Shown here: in pieces, positions 1-5,636 of the stretch | How positions within the stretch are numbered: position 1 is the first letter of the stretch | Layout of the letters: every line of letters starts with the position of its first letter | Assembly (NCBI GenBank): GCA_024281135.1 | Contig: JAMXLG010000340.1 | Span: forward strand, 1-10,455 | Origin: Vulcanimicrobiia bacterium | GTDB lineage: Bacteria > Eremiobacterota > Eremiobacteria > Baltobacterales > Baltobacteraceae | DNA: 10,455 nt | Direction of reading: 5' to 3' | Made by a program: the position numbers and the translations under genes | The notes under the pieces: model-generated | What the model saw: the letters and a program-made list of their open reading frames with translations, nothing else | What the model was told of the DNA's origin: nothing | The model's database searches: none

Positions 1-97
1 GTGAGGGGTGGGTCAGGAAGCCGGCAGTGACCAAGCCGGCGGTCAAGACGCTGACAGCGAGCACGTGGCTCAGCCGCAGGGGGCCGCGTCCTATCAA
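1..97 (-). CDS. Partial 5' end of an unidentified secreted or membrane-anchored protein
   Basis: Read on the minus strand, an open frame starts at TTG (95-97) and runs off the window edge after 32 codons. A purine-rich AGGAAAGGA lies 7 nt before the TTG, a good Shine-Dalgarno at a good distance. The peptide begins MIGRGPLRLSH, with several arginines. A hydrophobic stretch rich in Val, Leu, Ala and Gly (about residues 12-28) follows, then polar/proline residues at the edge. This is the layout of a signal peptide or an N-terminal membrane anchor. The frame has a stop a short way upstream, so the start must be here or at another TTG 33 nt earlier. The function cannot be told from 32 residues. 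The gene is divergent from the glycosyltransferase at 412. Seen: frame, SD, hydrophobic segment. Inferred: export. Confidence 0.45.
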   Translation of the reverse strand, partial: MIGRGPLRLSHVLAVSVLTAGLVTAGFLTHPS

Positions 98-411
98 CCC
101 GGTTTCCTTTCCTGTCCCAACCCCCGCCAAGGCCCGTCATAGACCTAGAAAATGACGAACGATAGCCGCAAGGCTGAACTAACAGTTGGGGTACTTACGT
201 GTTGACGGATCCCAAAGTGGAAACGCCATCTGCGAACCAACCACACCAATCTGGCGGTGGCTCGCTGGCCGCTCATCGAGCGAGCGACCGGGGGTAACTC
301 GGGCACTATATCATGCCCGTTTCGTGGCCGGCATATGCCGAAAGTCGTATCGCGGGCAGGAAATCCCTGCTGTGGTGGGACGGTTGGCCCTCGGGAGATA
401 ATTGACGTGCC
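98..411. other. Divergent intergenic region with inverted repeats
   Basis: About 314 bases lie between the minus-strand gene ending at 97 and the glycosyltransferase at 412. I see no convincing gene. It holds several short inverted repeats: CTCGCT/AGCGAG (261-284); CGGGCA/TGCCCG with an 8-nt spacer containing TATAT (300-319); the perfect palindrome CGGCATATGCCG (329-340); and GCAGG/CCTGC (356-370). These could be operator sites or a structured leader. A GATAAT hexamer at 397-402 would place a start of transcription near 409, but no good -35 accompanies it. None of the RNA families I know by sequence (RNase P, tmRNA, SRP, tRNA) is recognisable. Confidence 0.4.
300..340. promoter_or_regulatory. 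Possible operator palindromes upstream of the glycosyltransferase
   Basis: Two dyads sit close together. CGGGCA (300-305) and TGCCCG (314-319) flank an AT-rich spacer that includes TATATC (307-312), a possible -10. Ten bases further is the perfect 12-bp palindrome CGGCATATGCCG (329-340). A dyad centred on a -10-like element is a usual repressor layout. No matching -35 is visible at 16-18 bp, so the promoter reading is weak and the binding protein is unknown. Confidence 0.25.
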
Positions 412-1593
412 GTGAGCCGCTCGCCAAGTTCCAAACTCAGCGTCGGGTTCTTCACCGAGGTGTATCGCCCTGTCGTCAACGGCGTCGTTGAGTCGGTCGA
501 TACGCTCGCGCAAGGACTGCGCGAGCGCGAGCACTCCGTTTACTGTTTTGCACCCCAAATGCCGGGCGGTAACACGAATGAACGCGCGGTGTTTCGCATG
601 CCGTCGCTGCCGCTTCCGACGAATACACCGTATCGGTTAACGCTGCCGCTGGTCAGCCGGCGCAACGTCAACAACGTAATCAAACGTCTGTCGCTCGTGC
701 ACGTGCATTCGATGTTTGTCACGGGATGGACCGGACTGCGCTATGCCCGACGCTACGGCATGCCGGTCGTGTACACGTATCACACGCAATTAGAAGCCTA
801 TGCGCATTACGTTCCGTTCGAACCGCACGCAACGCGTTTTGCGGCTCTGCAGTTAACGCGCACGTTCGGAAATCTCGTGGACGCCGTTATCGTTCCGACG
901 CCTGCGATGGCGCGGCACTTGCGGGATATGGGTGTTGAAACGCGCATCGAAATCGTGCCGAGCGGAATCGACGTCGAACGTTTCGGCGCGGGACGGCGCG
1001 ACGATGCATTGCGCGCACGCATCGGGGCGCGGAACGAAGATCGCATGTTGTTGTTTGTTTCGCGGCTTGCGCGCGAAAAGAACGGACAGCTACTCTTACA
1101 TGCGCTCGCGGAAACGAGCGATCCGCGGCTCAAACTCGTAATCGCGGGCGACGGTCCGGCGCGCGATGAGTTGGAAGAACTTGCCGATCAACTCGGCGTC
1201 GCGGAACGCACGCGATTTCTCGGTGCGGTCGCGCGCGAGCAACTGCCTGACCTCTATGCCAGTGCGGATGCGTTCGTGTTTCCGAGCACGACCGAAACGC
1301 AAGGGCTCGTTCAGGCGGAAGCGCTCGCGGCCGGAGCCTTCGTCATCTCTGCCGATGCGCCGTCGAATCGCGAAGTGTTGGGCACGGCAGGGCGGATCGT
1401 CGAGCCGACCGTTGAGGCGTTCGCGCTCGCGATGGAAGAAGCGCCCGCCGGGCCGAACGACGCCTGGCAGCTGCGTGCCCGTAGCGCGGCGGCAAGATTT
1501 GCAGTTGGCCACCAAGTCGACCGCGTGCTCGAGCTGTACGCGAGCCTTCTCGAACCGGAACCGACGGGGAAAACGAGCCAGCAAACGGCTTGA
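412..1593 (+). CDS. GT4-family glycosyltransferase (glycolipid or phosphatidyl-inositol mannosyltransferase-like)
   Basis: This 393-residue protein has the GT-B fold of GT4 enzymes, which transfer a sugar from a nucleotide-sugar donor with retention. The N-terminal acceptor half opens with VGFFTEVYRPVVNGVVES and later has YTYHTQLEAYAHYVP, the signature seen in diacylglycerol glucosyltransferases and PimB/MgtA-type mannosyltransferases. The C-terminal donor half has VPSGIDVERF, SRLAREKN (R218, K223, expected to hold the donor phosphates) and the E-x7-E pair E295/E303 in TETQGLVQAEALAAG. Length is normal for the family. The GTG at 412 puts the first beta strand about 10 residues in, as usual; no clear SD precedes it. 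The likely acceptor is a membrane lipid on the cytoplasmic face, but sugar and acceptor cannot be read from sequence. Its stop codon lies inside the -35 of the next gene's promoter. Confidence 0.9.
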   Translation: MSRSPSSKLSVGFFTEVYRPVVNGVVESVDTLAQGLREREHSVYCFAPQMPGGNTNERAVFRMPSLPLPTNTPYRLTLPLVSRRNVNNVIKRLSLVHVHSMFVTGWTGLRYARRYGMPVVYTYHTQLEAYAHYVPFEPHATRFAALQLTRTFGNLVDAVIVPTPAMARHLRDMGVETRIEIVPSGIDVERFGAGRRDDALRARIGARNEDRMLLFVSRLAREKNGQLLLHALAETSDPRLKLVIAGDGPARDELEELADQLGVAERTRFLGAVAREQLPDLYASADAFVFPSTTETQGLVQAEALAAGAFVISADAPSNREVLGTAGRIVEPTVEAFALAMEEAPAGPNDAWQLRARSAAARFAVGHQVDRVLELYASLLEPEPTGKTSQQTA

Positions 1594-1619
1594 CGCATCG
1601 AACACATGTTCGATATAAT
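1590..1619 (+). promoter_or_regulatory. Near-consensus sigma-70-type promoter for a leaderless transcript
   Basis: TTGACG (1590-1595) and a perfect TATAAT (1614-1619) are separated by 18 bp. Counting the last T of the -10 as -7 puts +1 at 1626, which is the A of the ATG of the next gene, so the mRNA would be leaderless. The -35 contains the TGA stop of the glycosyltransferase (1591-1593). No SD lies before the ATG, which agrees with leaderless translation. It would drive the 1626-2042 gene and mpg. Confidence 0.7.
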
Positions 1620-1625
1620 CGATCC

Positions 1626-2042
1626 ATGGTTCAGGTGCAGCTCGGCTATGCGGCCGATGGGGTAGGAAACGGAGTCGCCTACGCGCGCCTGTCCTCGCGG
1701 ACGGGAGAGCGGCTTGTGCGAGCCGCCTTCCGCGTCCCTCTCGCCCTTCGACAAGCTCAGGATGACAGTGTCTGGGATCGTCGCGTGTCCTATGCGGCTG
1801 TCGCGGCAATTGCGACGCTGCTCTCGGATCGCGGCATTGACCGGGTGTCGTTCCTGGTTCCCGACGCAAATCTGGTGAGTGACCGCAACGAACATCGCGA
1901 CGTCCCGCCGCCCATCGTGCTCCCATACGTCCGTCTCGGCTGTGCGCTCAATCGCTTCAAGTCCTACGCGCTCGCCTTCGGCGACGATCCCGATCTCGTA
2001 CACCGCGCTCGCGCGGAGGTTGTGCTAAACCCCGCCGCCTAA
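1626..2042 (+). CDS. Small protein, possible degenerate RNase H-like fold
   Basis: The product is 138 residues and not a named family member that I recognise with certainty. The pattern resembles RNase H-like domains: a beta hairpin (GVAYARLSSRTGERLVRAAF), then a helix (SYAAVAAIATLLSDRGI), a strand ending in an acidic residue (VSFLVPDANLV) and a second helix. The Glu normally found in the first helix of RNase HI is absent, so catalysis is doubtful. The ATG at 1626 is chosen because a strong promoter places +1 exactly there; an in-frame TTG at 1590 would overlap the previous gene. A dispersed 24-nt repeat sits in frame and encodes LALRQAQDD between the hairpin and the first helix. The stop is 10 nt before mpg, implying an operon. 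The fold assignment is inference. Confidence 0.7.
   Translation: MVQVQLGYAADGVGNGVAYARLSSRTGERLVRAAFRVPLALRQAQDDSVWDRRVSYAAVAAIATLLSDRGIDRVSFLVPDANLVSDRNEHRDVPPPIVLPYVRLGCALNRFKSYALAFGDDPDLVHRARAEVVLNPAA
1744..1767 (+). repeat. Dispersed REP-like repeat unit inside a gene
   Basis: These 24 bases contain GACAAGCTCAGGATGAC with CCCTTC before it. The complement reads GTCATCCTGAGCTTGTC. I recall this as a repeat found dispersed in many unrelated bacterial genomes, usually between genes, where translation yields the tell-tale peptide HPELVEG. That peptide appears here in a minus-strand frame. The unit has imperfect dyad ends (CCT...AGG). Only one copy occurs in this window. Here it lies inside the 1626-2042 coding frame, without breaking it. 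Confidence 0.7.
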
Positions 2043-2052
2043 AACGGGGCGC

Positions 2053-2652
2053 GTGAATTTTGAACGGCTCAAAAGGTCGGAACTGCCGGTTGGAACCGAA
2101 GAGCTCGCCCGTGCGTTAATAGGAATGGTGCTCGTCCGCGATAATGCCGACGGGTGCTGCGCCGGACGTATCGTCGAAACCGAAGCATACGTCATCGGTG
2201 ACCCGGCATCGCACGCGTATATCGGTCCCCGCGAGCGCAATGCCTCGATGTTTCTCGAGCCGTTTCATTCATACGTCTATCTGATCTACGGCACGAACTA
2301 CTGTTTCAATGTAACGAGTGAATCGCGCGGTGAAGGCGCCGCTGTTCTGATTCGAGCGTTGGAACCGTTGGACGGCATCGAACTCATGAAACGCCGCCGC
2401 CGAACTGAAACATTACGCGATCTTTGCCGAGGGCCCGGGCGCCTCGCCCAAGCATTCAACATCGACCGCTCGCTCGATGGAAAACAATTGCTCAATGATC
2501 GCGAGCTCTGGCTCGCACGTGCCCCGCGTAAACGAGGTCCGATCGGCGTCAGCCGCCGCATCGGCATCACGCGCGCCGCACATCGCCGCCTACGGTTTTA
2601 CGAACGAGGTAGTCCCTTTGTCAGTGGTCCTCGTACACTCTCGCCACCGTAG
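2053..2652 (+). CDS. mpg: 3-methyladenine DNA glycosylase (AAG/MPG family)
   Basis: This 199-residue monofunctional glycosylase flips out and removes alkylated or deaminated purines (3-methyladenine, hypoxanthine) to start base-excision repair. Nearly every family motif is present: GRIVETEAY with the catalytic Glu (E44, equivalent to human E125) and base-stacking Y46; ASHAYIGPRERNASMF; the YVYLIYGTNYCFNV segment that lines the pocket and carries the intercalating Tyr; AVLIRALEP; GPGRLAQAFNID; and RRIGI near the C-terminus with RFY..GSPFVSG. Length matches the family. The start is GTG 2053, 10 nt after the previous stop, with only a GGGG patch as SD, so it is probably translated as the second gene of the operon driven from 1590. 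No odd residues are seen, apart from GTNYCFNV where GMHYCLNV or similar is usual. Confidence 0.95.
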   Translation: MNFERLKRSELPVGTEELARALIGMVLVRDNADGCCAGRIVETEAYVIGDPASHAYIGPRERNASMFLEPFHSYVYLIYGTNYCFNVTSESRGEGAAVLIRALEPLDGIELMKRRRRTETLRDLCRGPGRLAQAFNIDRSLDGKQLLNDRELWLARAPRKRGPIGVSRRIGITRAAHRRLRFYERGSPFVSGPRTLSPP

Positions 2653-2659
2653 CCCTACC

Positions 2660-2688
2660 TTGATAGCGAGCACCGCTCATGCTATAGT
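2660..2688 (+). promoter_or_regulatory. Predicted promoter of rho
   Basis: TTGATA (2660-2665) and TATAGT (2683-2688) are spaced by 17 bp, each one base from consensus. The predicted +1 is near 2695. This gives rho its own promoter 8 nt after the mpg stop. The 5' leader would be about 104 nt if translation starts at CTG 2799, or about 248 nt if it starts at ATG 2943. Confidence 0.65.
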
Positions 2689-2747
2689 GAGCACGTTTAA
2701 TCCCCTCGTACACAGCGATCGATGCTCGTTGGCAGCCTCGCCAATGA

Positions 2748-2942
2748 TATAGCGTCGGTGTATCGTCCTGTGCACGGCTCTACGAGAGAGACACTCCTCT
2801 GCAAACGGAACATCGCCCAAACGAAAATGGCCGGCCGCAAGGGGGCGGTGGTCGCCGCCGCCGCTCACGCCGCCGCCACGGATATAATCCTCAATATCAA
2901 CATCACAACGACCAGTTTCCAGTAATCGAAACTGGGCCGCCG
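2748..2942 (+). other. Probable N-terminal extension of Rho, in frame upstream of the ATG
   Basis: The rho frame is open without a stop from 2748 to the ATG at 2943. Its translation looks like protein: LQTEHRPNENGRPQGGG, then RRRRSRRRH (2853-2879), then GYNPQYQHHNDQF and PVIETGPP, running straight into the Rho N-terminal helix. Arg-, Gln- and Asn-rich insertions at this place are known in Rho of Actinobacteria and other phyla, where they bind RNA or aid phase separation. No ATG, GTG or TTG occurs in this frame before 2943. The best candidate start is CTG 2799-2801, with GAGAGAG (2784-2790) 8 nt upstream. By contrast, ATG 2943 has no SD. Starting at CTG would give a 481-residue Rho. Confidence 0.6.
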
Positions 2943-4244
2943 ATGTTGACCGCCGCCGATCTCGAAGGCAAAAAGAAAGCCGAACTAGTCGAGATCGCGC
3001 AGCAACACGAAGTTGCACTCGGCAACACGACGACGATGAAGAAAGATGAAATCGTCGCCGCGATCCTCGCCGCGCAGCAATCACGCTCCGGCCTCGAAAT
3101 GGCCAGCGGCATCCTCGACATCCTCCCGGAAGGCTACGGCTTCTTACGCCGGGGCGGATATGTCATCGGCAACGACGACATCTACGTCAGCCAATCGCAG
3201 ATTCGGCGCTTCGAATTGCGTCGCGGCGATATGGTCGAAGGCCAAGTCCGTCGCCCTAAAGAGAGCGAAAAGTACTACGGACTCATCCGCGTCGATAAAG
3301 TCAACGGTTTCGAACCCGACGCGATCAAAGGCCGCGCGGTCTTTGAAAAAGGCACGCCGATCTTCCCCGAAGAGCGCTACAAACTCGAAAATCGCTCTAC
3401 TCAGCTCTCAACGCGTGTCATCGATCTCTTCTGTCCGATTGGCAAAGGACAACGCGCGCTGATCGTCTCGCCGCCGAAGGCCGGTAAGACGACGCTCCTC
3501 AAGAACATCGCGCAGGGCATTTCCATCAATCATCCGGAGGCGCACATCATCGCGCTGCTCGTCGACGAGCGTCCGGAAGAAGTCACGGATATGCAGCGCA
3601 CGATCGACGGCGAAGTCGTCGCCTCGACGTTCGATGAGCATCCCGAAAATCACACCGCCGTTGCCGAACTCGCGATGGAGCGCGCAAAGCGTCTCGTCGA
3701 ACTCGGTAAAGACGTCGTGATTCTCCTCGACTCGATCACGCGTCTCGCGCGTGCATACAACCAAGTCGTCCCGACGTCGGGACGCACACTCTCCGGCGGT
3801 CTCGATACCGCGTCGCTGCACAAGCCCAAACGCTTCTTCGGCGCCGCGCGTAAAATCGAAAACGGCGGATCGCTCACGATCATCGGGACGGCGCTCGTCG
3901 AGACCGGTTCGAAGATGGACGACGTGATCTTCGAAGAGTTCAAAGGCACGGGCAACATGGAACTCAACCTGACCCGTAAACTCGCGGAATCGCGCGTCTT
4001 CCCGGCCGTCGACATCAAGCGATCGGGTACGCGTCGCGAAGAGCTCTTGCTCACGACCGAAGAAATGCGCAAGGTGTGGATGCTGCGTCGCGTCAGCGCT
4101 GCGCTCAACACCGGCGACATCACCGAGATGATCCTCGAGAAGATGGCGCAGACCCGCAACAACGAAGAGTTCTTGCAATCGGTCACCAAAGAAGCGCTCT
4201 CAATGTCGCGAGGCTACGAAGAAAACGGCAACGGCCGCTACTAG
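2943..4244 (+). CDS. rho: Transcription termination factor Rho
   Basis: Rho is a hexameric RNA-dependent ATPase/translocase that binds nascent C-rich RNA and pulls it from RNA polymerase. From ATG 2943 the protein has 433 residues. In order: a Rho_N helical domain (about 4-45, LTAADLEGKKKAELVEIAQ); a cold-shock-like RNA-binding domain with RNP1 GYGFLR (64-69); and the RecA-type motor. The motor has Walker A SPPKAGKTTLL (K182), Walker B VVILLDSITRLARAYN (D263), the Q-loop region GRTLSGGLD, and TGSKMDDVIFEEFKGTGNMEL. These are all standard and should be functional. The open frame continues upstream to 2748 with Arg-rich coding-like sequence, so the true start is probably earlier (see 2748-2942); the ATG is given as the conservative start. 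It has its own promoter at 2660 and a strong intrinsic terminator at 4274-4304. Confidence 0.97.
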   Translation: MLTAADLEGKKKAELVEIAQQHEVALGNTTTMKKDEIVAAILAAQQSRSGLEMASGILDILPEGYGFLRRGGYVIGNDDIYVSQSQIRRFELRRGDMVEGQVRRPKESEKYYGLIRVDKVNGFEPDAIKGRAVFEKGTPIFPEERYKLENRSTQLSTRVIDLFCPIGKGQRALIVSPPKAGKTTLLKNIAQGISINHPEAHIIALLVDERPEEVTDMQRTIDGEVVASTFDEHPENHTAVAELAMERAKRLVELGKDVVILLDSITRLARAYNQVVPTSGRTLSGGLDTASLHKPKRFFGAARKIENGGSLTIIGTALVETGSKMDDVIFEEFKGTGNMELNLTRKLAESRVFPAVDIKRSGTRREELLLTTEEMRKVWMLRRVSAALNTGDITEMILEKMAQTRNNEEFLQSVTKEALSMSRGYEENGNGRY

Positions 4245-4272
4245 TTGACACGAACGTGTCATAGGCCATAAT
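4245..4272 (+). promoter_or_regulatory. Predicted promoter with overlapping 16-bp palindrome
   Basis: A perfect TTGACA (4245-4250) and CATAAT (4267-4272) are spaced by 16 bp, beginning one base after the rho stop. The perfect palindrome TGACACGAACGTGTCA (4246-4261; 7-bp arms, AA centre) covers the -35 and part of the spacer, which is a typical repressor site. The predicted +1 (about 4277-4279) lies inside the rho terminator stem, so the transcript would begin with that hairpin before reaching the acetyltransferase gene. Confidence 0.5.
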
Positions 4273-4273
4273 C

Positions 4274-4304
4274 AAAGGCGGGCAGCAAGACTGCCCGCCT
4301 TTTT
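4274..4304 (+). terminator. Intrinsic terminator of rho
   Basis: AAAGGCGGGCAG (4274-4285) pairs perfectly with CTGCCCGCCTTT (4291-4302) around a 5-nt loop (CAAGA), and the T-run continues to 4304. A 12-bp stem with a U-tract is a textbook Rho-independent terminator. The A-rich start of the stem may also let it work on the opposite strand. Confidence 0.9.
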
Positions 4305-4309
4305 CTTTA

Positions 4310-4328
4310 ATGCATCGTTATGCATCGT
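4310..4328 (+). repeat. Short tandem repeat at the acetyltransferase start
   Basis: ATGCATCGT occurs twice, at 4310-4318 and 4320-4328, separated by one T. Each copy offers an ATG. The two are in different frames, and only the second (4320) opens the acetyltransferase. Confidence 0.5.
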
Positions 4329-4859
4329 CAATCGATGGAACCTGTAATCGACGCGGGGATCTGCAGACTTCGGCCATGGCGAGACGGTGATGTCGAACGC
4401 CTTGTCGAGATTGCGAATGACGTGGACGTTGCGCGATATATGGCGGACCGGTTTCCGCATCCGTACACGGTTGAAGATGCGCGGTGGTGGATCAACCTTC
4501 ATCACGGGTTCGTGGCGGTGAACAACTTTGCGATCGAGGTGGACGGAAACGTTGCCGGCGGGATCGGCATGGATCCGCACGATGGCGAGCGGCGAATCGG
4601 TGCGATCTTCGGGTATTGGCTCGGACGGGAATATTGGGGACGCGGAATCGCAACGGCTGCGTGCGCGGCGTTTACGGACTACGCGTTGAACAAGCGCGGA
4701 TTCATTCGGCTCGAAGCGACAGTCTACGGGCCGAACGTCGCGTCGATGCGAGTGCTCGAGAAATGCGGGTACGTCTGCGAAGGAACCCTGCGCAAATCGA
4801 TCATCAAAGACGGTCAGATTCTAGACTCGCACCTTTACGCGAAAGTAAAACAAGCGTGA
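4320..4859 (+). CDS. GNAT-family N-acetyltransferase, RimJ/RimL type
   Basis: This 179-residue protein has the GNAT fold that moves an acetyl group from acetyl-CoA to an amine. CRLRPWRDGDVERLVEIAND forms the first strand and helix, FAIEVDGNVAGGIGM the central strands, and GYWLGREYWGRGIATAA the acetyl-CoA pyrophosphate loop. RLEATVYGPNVASMRVLEKCGY (approximate span) and EGTLRKSIIKDGQILDS complete the RimJ/RimL pattern (N..S..VLEK.GY.EG). Relatives modify ribosomal protein N-termini or small molecules; the substrate here is unknown. The start is uncertain: ATG 4320 and ATG 4335 are both in frame and neither has an SD. The stop overlaps the next start (GTGA, 4856-4859), so the two are likely translationally coupled. 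Transcription probably begins at the palindromic promoter at 4245. Confidence 0.9.
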   Translation: MHRQSMEPVIDAGICRLRPWRDGDVERLVEIANDVDVARYMADRFPHPYTVEDARWWINLHHGFVAVNNFAIEVDGNVAGGIGMDPHDGERRIGAIFGYWLGREYWGRGIATAACAAFTDYALNKRGFIRLEATVYGPNVASMRVLEKCGYVCEGTLRKSIIKDGQILDSHLYAKVKQA

Positions 4860-5587
4860 ATCGTTCAGAAGGCGTCCGCCTGAACAAATACATCGCACAG
4901 GCGGGAATTGCTTCGCGCCGGCGCGCGGATCAGTTGATCGCGTATGGCAAAGTGCGAATCAACGGCAAGGTTGTGCGCGAACTCGGAACGCTTGTAATGC
5001 CGGGCGATAAGGTGGATGTGAGCGGCACTCCCATCAAGCCGGTTGAAGAGACGGTGTATCTCGTCGTACACAAACCGACCGGCGTCATGACGACGATGCG
5101 CGATCCGCAAGGCCGCCGTACGATTGTTGAATTACTGCCGAAGAAGATGCCACGAATCGTTCCCGTGGGACGCCTCGATTACGATACGGCCGGCGTGTTA
5201 CTGATGACGAATGACGGTGAGCTCGCAAATAAATTACTGCATCCACGATACGGCGTGGATAAGACGTATCGCGCAACGATTGCCGGCCGGCTGACGCCGG
5301 AAGACGTTCAGGCGCTCCACGACGGCGTCGCGCTCAAAACGTACAAGGCTTCGGGTGCAAAGGTACGCGTCGTCTCAGTTCGTAGCGGCTACTCCGTCGT
5401 CGACATCACGATTCACGAAGGGCGCAATCGCCAAGTTCGCGACATGTTCGAAGCCCTTGGCCATCCCGTCCAAACCCTGGTGCGCTTGCGTTTCGGTCCG
5501 ATTTCACTCGGCGATCTGGGGGTGGGCCGCACGCGCGCCGTGACCCCGAAAGAGCTTGCAGCTCTGAAGCGAGTAGGCGCGCCCTGA
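4856..5587 (+). CDS. rRNA pseudouridine synthase, RsuA/RluB/RluE/RluF family
   Basis: This 243-residue enzyme would isomerise a uridine of rRNA to pseudouridine. An N-terminal S4 RNA-binding domain (about 8-60; RLNKYIAQAGIASRRRADQLI, then V.ING) is followed by the catalytic domain with VHKPTGVMTT, PVGRLDYDTAGVLLMTNDG (D108, the catalytic Asp, equivalent to D102 of E. coli RsuA), LLHPRYGVDKTYRA and HEGRNRQVRDMFEALGHPV. Length and domain order resemble RluB more than RsuA, but which uridine is modified cannot be decided. The GTG at 4856 is chosen because it gives the normal S4 start and overlaps the acetyltransferase stop by 4 nt; longer frames upstream run antisense to sense in the neighbour. 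Both partners may act on the ribosome. Confidence 0.94.
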   Translation: MNRSEGVRLNKYIAQAGIASRRRADQLIAYGKVRINGKVVRELGTLVMPGDKVDVSGTPIKPVEETVYLVVHKPTGVMTTMRDPQGRRTIVELLPKKMPRIVPVGRLDYDTAGVLLMTNDGELANKLLHPRYGVDKTYRATIAGRLTPEDVQALHDGVALKTYKASGAKVRVVSVRSGYSVVDITIHEGRNRQVRDMFEALGHPVQTLVRLRFGPISLGDLGVGRTRAVTPKELAALKRVGAP

Positions 5588-5636
5588 CTTTTGTCAGCGG
5601 GTCCGCAGCGCAGGCGTCGTCGAAGCTGAGACAACC

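Noticed and set aside
186..401. Open frame of 71 codons upstream of the glycosyltransferase (TTG start)
   Set aside because: No SD, no recognisable domain, a composition typical of chance reading, and it overlaps several inverted repeats.
145..558. Minus-strand frame of 137 codons across the intergenic region and the glycosyltransferase start
   Set aside because: It runs antisense to the clear GT4 N-terminus and has no domain pattern.
1096..2003. Long minus-strand frames antisense to the glycosyltransferase and the 138-residue gene
   Set aside because: They are mirror frames of GC-rich coding DNA, with Arg-rich nonsense composition; one includes the HPELVEG artefact of the dispersed repeat.
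2883..2888. TATAAT as a second rho promoter
   Set aside because: No -35 element lies 16-18 bp upstream (GC-rich cgccgc sequence), and the bases fit the Tyr-Asn codons of the Rho extension.
2722..2925. Plus-strand frame of 67 codons in the rho leader as a leader peptide
   Set aside because: Its ATG has no SD and the Ala-rich peptide is the out-of-frame reading of the Arg-rich rho extension, which looks far more like protein.
4484..4855. Upstream continuation of the pseudouridine synthase frame inside the acetyltransferase gene
   Set aside because: The upstream residues are an Arg-rich out-of-frame reading of the GNAT gene; GTG 4856 gives the normal S4-domain start.
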